Origin: UBA11663 sp049616325
GTDB lineage: Bacteria > Bacteroidota > Bacteroidia > Flavobacteriales_D > Sanyastnellaceae
Assembly (NCBI GenBank): GCA_049616325.1
Contig: JBMZHG010000002.1
Span: forward strand, 94,007-158,006
Reading direction: 5' to 3'
Length of the DNA: 64,000 nt
In this document: piece by piece, positions 1 through 7,779 of the stretch
Layout of the letters: each line of letters begins with the position of its first letter
Numbering within the stretch: the first letter of the stretch is position 1
Notes under the pieces: generated by a model
Seen by the model: the letters and a program-made list of their open reading frames with translations, nothing else
Told to the model about the DNA's origin: nothing
The model's database searches: none
Program-made: the position numbers and the translations under genes

Positions 1-2
1 GA

Positions 3-107
3 TCCCAAACCTGGGAACTTCCAGCGCCGGAAGCCTCCGGCATTTACCTCGTGACGTTGGCGACCGAAGACGCCGTGCAGCGCACTTGGCGTTGGGTAAT
101 CCAATGA
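3..107 (+). CDS. C-terminal tail of a secreted protein, probable T9SS type A sorting domain (partial)
   Basis: The open frame enters from the left edge and ends at a TGA at 105-107, so only the last 34 residues are visible. They contain the pattern EASGIYLVTLATED, typical of the last beta strands of a T9SS type A sorting domain (usually x-x-G-x-Y-x-L-x-V/L), followed by a basic tail ending WRWVIQ. The main body of the protein lies outside the window, so its function cannot be told. A strong hairpin terminator follows 38 bases downstream. The domain call is by pattern only; a short non-sorting C-terminus is possible. Confidence 0.7.
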   Translation, partial: SQTWELPAPEASGIYLVTLATEDAVQRTWRWVIQ

Positions 108-144
108 TTTCGTGATCTGCTAGGCTCTTTCCGGCCACCACGAA

Positions 145-172
145 AAAAGCCCGCCAAATTCGGCGGGCTTTT
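145..172. terminator. Bidirectional rho-independent terminator
   Basis: An 11-base-pair stem (145-155 with 162-172) of the type AAAAGCCCGCC / GGCGGGCTTTT closes a 6-base loop. It has A runs on the left and T runs on the right, so it can terminate the plus-strand gene ending at 107 and the minus-strand gene ending at 200. Confidence 0.9.
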
Positions 173-199
173 CGTTTCAGCAGGTTAGGAGGGAAGGGA

Positions 200-637
200 C
201 TATTCTTTGTTTCCAATCAAGATGGACACGCAGCCTTCGTGCAGGATGGCCGCGTCGGTGTCAGGCACCTTCACACGGAAACGAAGTCGTTGGGAGTTCT
301 CCATGCGGAAATCCAAGTGGTCAGATCCGTCAGAATTGCTCCAAATGCGAATGTTCTTTTCGTCGAGAACGTCGAATTCCACAGCGCCCAGCACCGGGTG
401 CGAGCAAACCGCCACACGGTAATCGGACCCGCCGAGGAAGGTCAATTCCAGTTCGGCCTCGTCGCCCGGGATGAGTACGGCGGAGTTGTAGTTCTCGTTT
501 TGCACGTACCCGTCAAGCACGGGCAGGCAGTTCTTTTTGGTGAACGTGCGACATTGAGCGTTGGCCTGTGCGGCGAACAAGGTCACCAAGGCAAGCAAAA
601 AGGTGGTGTGCTTCATCGTGTTACTCATTACGCTCAT
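200..637 (-). CDS. Small exported protein of unknown function
   Basis: 145 residues from the ATG at 637. An internal ATG (residue 8, at 616) would begin directly with a signal peptide, MKHTTFLLALVTLFAAQANA, cleaved before QC. The mature part is about 115 residues, rich in beta-prone stretches, with several Cys residues that could form disulfides. I do not recognise a family. The ATG at 637 overlaps the stop of the upstream lipoprotein gene by ATGA, which argues for translational coupling and for the longer start. Both genes probably form a two-gene operon ended by the terminator at 145-172. Periplasmic or secreted location is inferred from the signal peptide. Confidence 0.75.
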   Translation of the reverse strand: MSVMSNTMKHTTFLLALVTLFAAQANAQCRTFTKKNCLPVLDGYVQNENYNSAVLIPGDEAELELTFLGGSDYRVAVCSHPVLGAVEFDVLDEKNIRIWSNSDGSDHLDFRMENSQRLRFRVKVPDTDAAILHEGCVSILIGNKE

Positions 638-1518
638 TTCACAAGTTGGTTACGTGCGGCGGTGACCGCTTCAGTGATTTGGGCCAAAACTTCTTCGCTC
701 GCCGTGTAACGTGGGCCTCCGCCGATGACGATGGCGCCTCCGCTCTTGCTGATTTCGCTGCTGGCTTCTTCTTTTTCAACCGCTTCGAACGCTTGCACGA
801 TGGGCTGCATGGTGTCCACAACTTCTTTGAGTCCAGGCGATTGCTCGTAGCTGGTCACCAAGTCAAGCACGTCCTCCATGACGAGTTTTTGTTCGGCGAT
901 GCGCGCTCGAAGCTCTTCGTTTGCTGTGTCGCTGTGACGGGTTGCGAGGTAAAGGCTTTCCACCCAGCCGGCGGCCACAAGCATGCCGCTGAGGTCTTCC
1001 TGGCCGTTGGATTTGAGCTTTTCGTTCATGTTGAAGAACGCCTCGGAGACGATGGCAACCAACGAGTCCTGGCGGGCGCGGTTGGCCTCAGCACGCTCCA
1101 ACATGTCGTCGCCGATCACGTCGCCCACGCCGAGTTCGCGAGCGAGGCTCTTGACGACTTCGAGGTAGGTCAACGACACTGCGTTTTGCTCGAAGATGGT
1201 GGCGTAGCTCAAATCCGCGCCGTAGACGCCGAGGTTGACCGCCTGACGGTCGGCAGTCACGTAATTCGAGGCGGACATGGCCGAGTGCAAGTGATCTAGG
1301 GAGAACGACGCGCCGGTCTTTTGGACGATGCGTGCCGTTTCCATCGGCGTGGGTGCCGCTCGGAAAATCTTTTTCAGGCGCTTGGTCCGTTGGGAGACGG
1401 ACGCGCCCTGCGACAGGGAATCTCCAGAGGTGGTCGGTCCCTCAGGGCCGCCACAGCCTGCCAAGACAATCATGCCGGCGGACAGGCCGAGAAACAGGGA
1501 ATTGCGAAGCTTCTTCAT
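634..1518 (-). CDS. Lipoprotein of unknown function
   Basis: 294 residues beginning with a short basic N-terminus, a hydrophobic stretch and a lipobox LAGC, with the lipidated Cys at residue 22 followed by GGPEGPTT. The rest is predicted to be mostly helical, with many Ala, Glu and Arg residues and no enzyme motif that I can see. A Gly-rich stretch (AIVIGGGP) lies near residue 265. It is the first gene of a pair with the small exported protein downstream (ATGA overlap). A lipid-anchored envelope location is inferred; the function is unknown. Confidence 0.8.
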   Translation of the reverse strand: MKKLRNSLFLGLSAGMIVLAGCGGPEGPTTSGDSLSQGASVSQRTKRLKKIFRAAPTPMETARIVQKTGASFSLDHLHSAMSASNYVTADRQAVNLGVYGADLSYATIFEQNAVSLTYLEVVKSLARELGVGDVIGDDMLERAEANRARQDSLVAIVSEAFFNMNEKLKSNGQEDLSGMLVAAGWVESLYLATRHSDTANEELRARIAEQKLVMEDVLDLVTSYEQSPGLKEVVDTMQPIVQAFEAVEKEEASSEISKSGGAIVIGGGPRYTASEEVLAQITEAVTAARNQLVK

Positions 1519-1620
1519 GCGTGTAGGGTTGGTACGAAATTGGGTGTGCTCTTAGTCCCTACGCAGGGTGTCTGCGAAAAGTTCTGCACGTTGGGATGTT
1601 TACCGCGAAGGTTTTCAACA

Positions 1621-4437
1621 TCAGTGGGCTTCGAGCCAGGTTTGGCCTTCGCTCACCTCCACTTCCAAGGGGACTTCGAGCTTGACAGCACGCTCCATGC
1701 ACCGGACCAAAAGGGCCTTGACGTCGTCCACTTCCGAGGCCGCAGCGTCCACCACCAATTCGTCGTGAACCTGCATGATCAGGCGGCTTTCCATGCCTTG
1801 CATCTCTCGGAAGACATCGATCATGGCCACCTTGATGATGTCCGCGGCTGAACCTTGAATGGGGGTGTTGACGGCGTTGCGTTCCGCGAAGGCGCGAACC
1901 ACGGCGTTGTTGCTGTGGATGTCTGGCAGCGGCCTGCGTCGTCCGAGAAGGGTAGTGGCCTGTCCCGCCTCGCGGGCTTTGGCGACGCATTCTTGGGTGA
2001 ACGCTTCGAGGCCGGCAAACTGGGCATGGTAGGCGTCGATGATGCTCTTGGCTTCCTTGCGCGAAATGCCCAAGTTTTCCGCCAACCCAAACGCGCCTTG
2101 GCCGTAGAGAATTCCAAAGTTGACGGCCTTGGCCTGGCTACGTTGTTCGCGTGTTACCGCGTCCAACGCCACCCCAAACACCTTGGCCGCCGTCGCCGCG
2201 TGAATGTCTTCGCCGTTCTGGAACGCCTCTATCAGCCCTTGTTCCCCGCTCATCGCCGCAGCGATCCGCAGCTCGACTTGGCTGTAGTCGGCAGCGACCA
2301 ACACCCTGTCAAGTCCGCTCGGCACGAAGGCCTTCCGGATTTCACGTCCTTGCTCGGTTCGAATCGGAATGTTCTGGAGGTTGGGGTCCTTGCTGCTCAA
2401 CCGGCCTGTCGCCGCCACAACTTGCATGTACGTCGTGTGCACGCGGCCCGTTTCGGGATGAATCAACGTCGGGAGCGGCTCCACGTAGGTGGAGCGAAGC
2501 TTTTTCAACTTCCTGTATTCCAACACTTTGGATACAATGGGGTGGGCGTCGTGAAGTTTGCTGAGGACGGCTTCGCTGGTCGGGTATTGACCGGTTTTGG
2601 TCTTTTTCACCTTGGCGGGAATGGCCAAATGCTCGAAAAGAACGTCGCCCAACTGCTTGGGGGAATCCACGTTGAATGGGACGCCGGCGTGCTCTTGGAT
2701 GGAGCGTTGCAGCGCGTCGAGCTGGGAGGCCAATTCGGTGCTGAAGCGTGCCAGGTGAGCGGTGTCGAGCGCCACGCCTTGAAGCTCCATGTGCATCAGG
2801 ACCTTCAAGAGCGGCATTTCCACGTCGCGGAACAACGACATCAGCCCTTCGGATTCCAATTTGGGCAGCAACAAGTTGGCCAATCGAAGCGTGACGTCGG
2901 CGTCTTCGCACGCGTAGTTGACGACGTCGGCGGGGGCGAGGTCGGCCATGGATTTTTGGCCCTTGCCTTTCTTCCCGATCAGGTCGGAAATCGGAATGCA
3001 CTGGTAGTCTAAAAACGCCTGCGCCAAGGCGTCCATTCCGTGGGGTTGGTCGGGCTCAAGCAGGTAATGCGCCACCATCGTGTCTTCGAGCGTGGCCTGG
3101 GAGAGGTCTACGCCATGCCGAGCCATGATTTTGCCGTCGTACTTGAGGTTTTGGCCTACAATCACCACGTCCGGATTTTCCAACAAGGGTTGAAACAACG
3201 CTCTGACCTCAGGCCACGATTCAGCCTGCACAGGAACGTAGCTTCCCGTCCCTTCCTCGGAACTGAACGACATCCCCACCAGGGAGGCCTCCATGGCGTT
3301 CAGTCCAGAAGTCTCGGTGTCAAAGGCGAACCGGCCTGCAGCGCGCAGAGCGTCTACAAGAGACGTCATGGATTCGAGTGTGTCGACCAAGGAGTAACTC
3401 ACCTTGGATTCGTCAAGCGAGCCCAACGTTGACACCGAGGGCGCCACGTCCAGCGCGGCGTCAAACATGCTCAGTTGGCCGTCGGGATCGTTTCCGCCAG
3501 AGGAAGGAGCAGGGACAGGTGCTGCTGCTTCGAGTCGTGCAGTGGCCGCTGCTTCCCCAAGGATTCGGCGAGCAAGGGTTCGGAACTCCAGTTCTTCAAG
3601 GACGGGGGCCAACTTTGCGGGGTCGGGCTGTTCGAGCACCATGGCGTCGAGGTCTTCTTCGAAATCAATGTCCACCACAATCGTGGCCAACTGCCGGCTC
3701 AAAAAGGCGAGCTCGCGGTTTTCCTCCACCTTTTCCTTCATCTTTCCCTTCAGCTCGTGAACGTGGTCGTACAACCCTTCCATGGAACCGTAGGCTTGAA
3801 GAAACTTGATGGCGGTCTTTTCGCCGACCCCCGGCACCCCGGGAATGTTGTCGGCCGAGTCGCCCATCAGACCGAGCAAATCGATGACCTGCTTGGGGTT
3901 TTCCAGGCCGTAGCGCTCGCGGACTTCCGTAGGCCCCCAAACGGTGGCCGGGTTGCCTCCACGACCCGGTCGGTACATTCGAATTCGGTCGGTAACGAGC
4001 TGCGCGAAGTCCTTGTCCGGGGTCATCATGAAGACGTCGTACCCGGCCTTTTCTGCGCGTTGAGCAAGGCAACCGATGAGGTCGTCCGCTTCGTAACCCG
4101 GCGCCTGAAGGACCGGCACCCGCATGCCTTCAAGCACCTTGACAATCCACGGCACGCTGAGTTTGATGTCTTCCGGCGTTTCGTCTCTGTTGGCTTTGTA
4201 GGCTTCGAATTGTTCGTTTCTCAAAGTCGGCCCGGGAGGGTCAAAGACCACTGCGAGGTGGGTTGGCTGTTCCGTGCGGATGACCTCCAACAAGGCGTTG
4301 GTAAAGCCAAATACCGCAGACGTGTTCATGCCCTTGGTGTTGATGCGTGGGTTTTTGATGAACGCGTAGTACGCCCGAAAAATCAACGCGTACGCGTCGA
4401 CCAGAAACAACTTTTTGTCGGAGGGAGGGGTGATCAT
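1621..4437 (-). CDS. polA: DNA polymerase I
   Basis: 938 residues, the normal full length for a three-domain Pol I. Residues 1-290 form the 5'-3' exonuclease (VDAYALIFRAYYAF, GDSADNIPGVPGVGEKTA). Residues about 345-540 form the 3'-5' proofreading domain, with DTET at 373-376, N430/D434 and YACEDAD at 508-514, so it looks catalytically intact. The polymerase domain carries motif A (DYSQVELR from D717), motif B (RSQAKAVNFGILYG, about 766-779) and motif C (QVHDELVVD). It repairs and fills DNA and removes RNA primers. Its ATG overlaps the stop of the DUF2480 gene by ATGA, so the two are translationally coupled. The start is fixed by that overlap and by the alignment with the FLVDAY N-terminus. 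Confidence 0.98.
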   Translation of the reverse strand: MITPPSDKKLFLVDAYALIFRAYYAFIKNPRINTKGMNTSAVFGFTNALLEVIRTEQPTHLAVVFDPPGPTLRNEQFEAYKANRDETPEDIKLSVPWIVKVLEGMRVPVLQAPGYEADDLIGCLAQRAEKAGYDVFMMTPDKDFAQLVTDRIRMYRPGRGGNPATVWGPTEVRERYGLENPKQVIDLLGLMGDSADNIPGVPGVGEKTAIKFLQAYGSMEGLYDHVHELKGKMKEKVEENRELAFLSRQLATIVVDIDFEEDLDAMVLEQPDPAKLAPVLEELEFRTLARRILGEAAATARLEAAAPVPAPSSGGNDPDGQLSMFDAALDVAPSVSTLGSLDESKVSYSLVDTLESMTSLVDALRAAGRFAFDTETSGLNAMEASLVGMSFSSEEGTGSYVPVQAESWPEVRALFQPLLENPDVVIVGQNLKYDGKIMARHGVDLSQATLEDTMVAHYLLEPDQPHGMDALAQAFLDYQCIPISDLIGKKGKGQKSMADLAPADVVNYACEDADVTLRLANLLLPKLESEGLMSLFRDVEMPLLKVLMHMELQGVALDTAHLARFSTELASQLDALQRSIQEHAGVPFNVDSPKQLGDVLFEHLAIPAKVKKTKTGQYPTSEAVLSKLHDAHPIVSKVLEYRKLKKLRSTYVEPLPTLIHPETGRVHTTYMQVVAATGRLSSKDPNLQNIPIRTEQGREIRKAFVPSGLDRVLVAADYSQVELRIAAAMSGEQGLIEAFQNGEDIHAATAAKVFGVALDAVTREQRSQAKAVNFGILYGQGAFGLAENLGISRKEAKSIIDAYHAQFAGLEAFTQECVAKAREAGQATTLLGRRRPLPDIHSNNAVVRAFAERNAVNTPIQGSAADIIKVAMIDVFREMQGMESRLIMQVHDELVVDAAASEVDDVKALLVRCMERAVKLEVPLEVEVSEGQTWLEAH

Positions 4438-4943
4438 GGGCGTGGGTTCTTGACCAGGGGGACGGAACTGCAGGCTTCGCCAAACATCAAACTGCGAACC
4501 ACAGGAGCCAACCTCGACGTGAAGGCCACGAGTGCGCCTGGCCCACCGGCGGTGGCACAGCCTTTGACGATGACACGTTCACCCCGGTACGCTTCCAAAT
4601 TCAAGGCGTCAACGGCCATACGCCACCTCATCGCCTCGGCTTCTTCTCGGCTTCCTTGAAGGGGATGCGCTCCGGCGGCCGCGAGTTTGGCCGCGACCAA
4701 CATCCACGCCCAGTCGGGCAAAATGGCGTCCACCGAGCATCCCAAGGCGGCAACGTGCCCGGCCAATTCCGAGGCGTCCCAGGCGTCCACAGCTTCTCGA
4801 AAGGTTCGTTCGCGAAGAATTGCGCCCTCCGACAGCCATGCTGCAAGGTCCACTTCGCTTGCCGGAGGAGGCGACAACAACGAGGCCAAATCCAATTGAA
4901 TCAGCCCGCTTTCTTGAACGCGGTTGACCAGGGGTTCTTCCAT
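4434..4943 (-). CDS. DUF2480 family protein
   Basis: 169 residues matching the Bacteroidota-specific DUF2480 family as I remember it. The N-terminus reads NRVQESGLIQLDL, the middle holds a DFREA-like FREAVDAWDAS and CSVDAILPDWAWMLVA, and the C-terminus has VIVKGCATAGGPGALVAFT and RSLMFGEACSSVPLVK. The biochemical role is not known; some members are predicted to be metal-binding. A -7 box (TAGTTTCG, minus strand, 4948-4955) lies only four bases before the ATG, so the transcript is probably leaderless. The stop overlaps the polA start by ATGA, making this the first gene of a DUF2480-polA operon. Confidence 0.9.
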   Translation of the reverse strand: MEEPLVNRVQESGLIQLDLASLLSPPPASEVDLAAWLSEGAILRERTFREAVDAWDASELAGHVAALGCSVDAILPDWAWMLVAAKLAAAGAHPLQGSREEAEAMRWRMAVDALNLEAYRGERVIVKGCATAGGPGALVAFTSRLAPVVRSLMFGEACSSVPLVKNPRP

Positions 4944-4947
4944 TCTC

Positions 4948-4955
4948 CGAAACTA
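4948..4955 (-). promoter_or_regulatory. -7 promoter box for the DUF2480-polA operon
   Basis: The minus strand reads TAGTTTCG, one mismatch from the Bacteroidota consensus TAnnTTTG, four bases before the ATG at 4943. Confidence 0.6.
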
Positions 4956-4986
4956 CGTCACGGGGAAGGGGTGCCCAAGGCTCGAC

Positions 4987-6939
4987 TTAGGCAATTCGCA
5001 TGCCCGAGTCGGCGCTCTGTGCACCGCGGGCTTCGCACATGGCTACCGCCTTTTCCACGATGGACTGAGCGTCGTAGCCGCACTCCGCGTAGAGTTGGGC
5101 TTGTGTTCCGTGTTCGATGTAGCGGTCGGGCACTCCGAGGCGAGTCACCTTCGACGCGTACCCGTGCTCCATGGCCCATTCCGTGACCGCGCTGCCCATG
5201 CCTCCTTGGACACATCCGTCTTCAACCGTGATGACGTCCTTGAAGCGGCCAAACACTTCATGCAGCAAAACCTCGTCCAGCGGCTTCACAAAGCGCATGT
5301 CGTAATGCGCGGCAGACACGCCACGTTTGTCAAGGCTCTCTGCGGCGGCAGCGACTTCCGTGCCGATGGCGCCAATGCTCAACAAAGCCACGTCGTCGCC
5401 GTTGCGGAGGCGGCGACCTCTTCCGAGTTCGATTTCTTCAAACGGCGTCTGCCAATCGACCATCGAACCGGTGCCCCGCGGGTACCGAATGACGAAGGGG
5501 CCGTCGAACTTTTGGGACGCGGTGTACATGAGGTTTCGAAGATCTTGCTCGTCCATGGGCGCACTCACGACGAGGTTGGGGATGCAACGCATGTACGCCA
5601 AATCGTACACCCCGTGGTGCGTGGGTCCGTCTGCTCCGACCAATCCACCTCGGTCGAGGCAGAACACCACGTGCAGGTTTTGAATGGCGACGTCGTGAAT
5701 CACTTGGTCGTAGGCCCGTTGCATGAAGCTGGAGTAGATGTTGCAAAACGGCACCAAACCGCGTGTGGCCATGCCGGCACTGAACGTCACCGCATGCTGC
5801 TCGGCAATTCCTACGTCGAAGGCTCGGTCGGGCATTTCCTCCATCATGAACTTCAAGCTGCAGCCGGAAGGCATGGCGGGAGTGACACCAACAATTCGCC
5901 GGTCTCGCTTGGCGAGTTCCACGATGCTGTGGCCGAAGACGTCTTGGAATTTGGGCGGCTTGGGCGTGCCGTCTCCCCCTTTCAAAATCTCGCCCGTCTC
6001 TTTGTTGAACAAGCCGGGAGCGTGCCACTTGGTAGGGCTTCCGGCCTCGGCGGGGGCGTAACCTGCTCCCTTCCGCGTGACCACGTGAAGCAACTTGGGA
6101 CCCGGAATGTCTTTCAAGTCTTCAAGCACCTTCGACAGGTACTCTACGTCATGGCCATCGACCGGCCCGAAGTACCGGAAATTGAGCGACTCGAACAAGT
6201 TGCTTTGCTTGAGGACCGCGCTCTTGATGGCGTTCTCGACCTTTTGGGCGATGGCCTGGGCGTTGGGTCCAAACTTGCTGATGCGCCCCAAAAGGTCCCA
6301 CACCTCGTCCTTTACCTTGTTGTAGGTGTGCGAGGTCGTGATGTCGGTAAGGTATTCCTTCAAGGCACCCACGTTGGGGTCGATCGACATGCAGTTGTCA
6401 TTCAGAATCACCAACATGTTGGTGTCTTCCACGCCTCCGTGGTTCAACCCTTCAAACGCCAACCCGGCCGTCATTGCCCCGTCGCCAATCACCGCCACGT
6501 GTTGCACGTCGCGTTGGCCGTTGTGACGGCTTCCCACGGCCATGCCTAACGCCGCGCTCACGCTCGTGCTGCTGTGGCCCACCCCAAAGGTGTCGTACTC
6601 GCTCTCACTGCGCTTGGGAAACCCACTGAGGCCTTTGTGCTGTCGGTTGGTATGGAATTGGTTGCGCCGTCCAGTGAGGATTTTGTGGCCGTAGGCTTGG
6701 TGGCCTACGTCCCATACGATTTGGTCTTCAGGCGTGTTGAACGCGTAATGAAGCGCCACGGTCAACTCAACCACGCCCAAGCTCGCACCGAAGTGCCCGC
6801 CTTTTTCGGACACCACATCCACGATGAACTGGCGCAGCTCGTTGGCGACTTGCTGCAACTCCTCAGGCTTGAATTTGGCCCGAAGGTCCGCAGGATGTTC
6901 AATCTGCGAGAGGAAAGGGCCGGCGGCGTAGGCGTCCAT
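4987..6939 (-). CDS. dxs: 1-deoxy-D-xylulose-5-phosphate synthase
   Basis: 650 residues, close to the usual 620-640. The enzyme condenses pyruvate and glyceraldehyde 3-phosphate to DXP, the first step of the MEP isoprenoid pathway, which also feeds thiamine and pyridoxal synthesis. The thiamine pyrophosphate and Mg site is visible as GDGAM at 152-156 and NDN at 180-182, the substrate region as DVGHQAYGHKILTGR (77-91), and the transketolase-type central domain as IAEQHAVTFSAGMATRGL. It is followed downstream on the other side by the DUF2480-polA operon, and about 108 bases separate it from purQ upstream. The start at 6939 precedes a normal N-terminus. Confidence 0.97.
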   Translation of the reverse strand: MDAYAAGPFLSQIEHPADLRAKFKPEELQQVANELRQFIVDVVSEKGGHFGASLGVVELTVALHYAFNTPEDQIVWDVGHQAYGHKILTGRRNQFHTNRQHKGLSGFPKRSESEYDTFGVGHSSTSVSAALGMAVGSRHNGQRDVQHVAVIGDGAMTAGLAFEGLNHGGVEDTNMLVILNDNCMSIDPNVGALKEYLTDITTSHTYNKVKDEVWDLLGRISKFGPNAQAIAQKVENAIKSAVLKQSNLFESLNFRYFGPVDGHDVEYLSKVLEDLKDIPGPKLLHVVTRKGAGYAPAEAGSPTKWHAPGLFNKETGEILKGGDGTPKPPKFQDVFGHSIVELAKRDRRIVGVTPAMPSGCSLKFMMEEMPDRAFDVGIAEQHAVTFSAGMATRGLVPFCNIYSSFMQRAYDQVIHDVAIQNLHVVFCLDRGGLVGADGPTHHGVYDLAYMRCIPNLVVSAPMDEQDLRNLMYTASQKFDGPFVIRYPRGTGSMVDWQTPFEEIELGRGRRLRNGDDVALLSIGAIGTEVAAAAESLDKRGVSAAHYDMRFVKPLDEVLLHEVFGRFKDVITVEDGCVQGGMGSAVTEWAMEHGYASKVTRLGVPDRYIEHGTQAQLYAECGYDAQSIVEKAVAMCEARGAQSADSGMRIA

Positions 6940-6971
6940 GCGGTGAGATTCAAGGGGTTGAGGGGAAGTAA

Positions 6972-6979
6972 CAAATCTA
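6972..6979 (-). promoter_or_regulatory. -7 promoter box for dxs
   Basis: The minus strand reads TAGATTTG, a full match to TAnnTTTG, 32 bases before the dxs ATG. This gives a normal leader, unlike the leaderless genes nearby. Confidence 0.55.
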
Positions 6980-7047
6980 ACCCCTCGAGGTTTCCTTCCG
7001 CGCCAAAAGACGCGAATTCACCCCGCTCTTGGATTCCACAAGGTCCT

Positions 7048-7740
7048 TTAGGCGAAGACTTGCTCGGCGAGGCCTTGCAGGATAAGCCTTCCGTCTTCGT
7101 TGCCCAGATCCCCGCTGCACGCGCGTTCAGGGTGAGGCATCATGCCAAACACGTTTTTGCTCGCGTTGCACACGCCCGCAATGTTCTTGAGCGCACCGTT
7201 GGGGTTGCTCATTGCATTCACTTTTCCGGATTCGTCGCAGTACTGGAACAAGATTTGGTCGTTGTCTTCAAGGGCCTTCAACCCTTCGTCCCCAATGAAG
7301 TAGTTGCCCTCGCCGTGCGCAATGGGGATGACCAAAGGTGTTTCTGTGTCGCAGCCGGCCGACACAGCGGCGGTCCGAGACACGGGCTTCAGGTGCACGT
7401 TGCGGCAGATGAATTTACGGCTGTCGTTGTGACGCAGCGTTCCAGGGAGAAGCCCGGCTTCGCACAAGATTTGGAACCCGTTGCACACGCCCAACACGCG
7501 TCCTCCACCGTTGGCAAACGACACGACTTCCTCCATGATGGGCGAGAAGCGCGCAATTGCGCCGCTCCGGAGGTAGTCTCCGTAGCTGAAACCGCCAGGA
7601 AGCACAACGGCTTCAACGCCTTGCAGGTCTCTGTCTTTGTGCCAGAGCTGCACCACGTTGAAGCCGAGGTCGTGGCTCAGCGCATGGACCATGTCCATGT
7701 CGCAGTTGGAGCCGGGGAAGGTGACAACACCAATCTTCAT
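7048..7740 (-). CDS. purQ: Phosphoribosylformylglycinamidine synthase, glutaminase subunit
   Basis: 230 residues, typical of PurQ. It releases ammonia from glutamine for the FGAM synthase step of purine biosynthesis and works with PurL and PurS. The class I amidotransferase nucleophile is in VLGVCNGFQILCEAGLLPG, and the His-Glu pair is in MMPHPERA near the C-terminus. The N-terminus IGVVTFPGSNCDMD is characteristic. PurL and PurS are not in the window. purD lies 4 kb away with opposite neighbours, so the purine genes here are dispersed rather than in one operon. Confidence 0.96.
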   Translation of the reverse strand: MKIGVVTFPGSNCDMDMVHALSHDLGFNVVQLWHKDRDLQGVEAVVLPGGFSYGDYLRSGAIARFSPIMEEVVSFANGGGRVLGVCNGFQILCEAGLLPGTLRHNDSRKFICRNVHLKPVSRTAAVSAGCDTETPLVIPIAHGEGNYFIGDEGLKALEDNDQILFQYCDESGKVNAMSNPNGALKNIAGVCNASKNVFGMMPHPERACSGDLGNEDGRLILQGLAEQVFA

Positions 7741-7779
7741 GGCGCGAAGTTCGGCATTCTCACCTTCCGGTGCACGTCA

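Noticed and set aside
4924..6549. A 541-codon plus-strand open frame covering dxs
   Set aside because: It is antisense to a well-conserved dxs gene and has no domain pattern. High GC makes long antisense frames common here.
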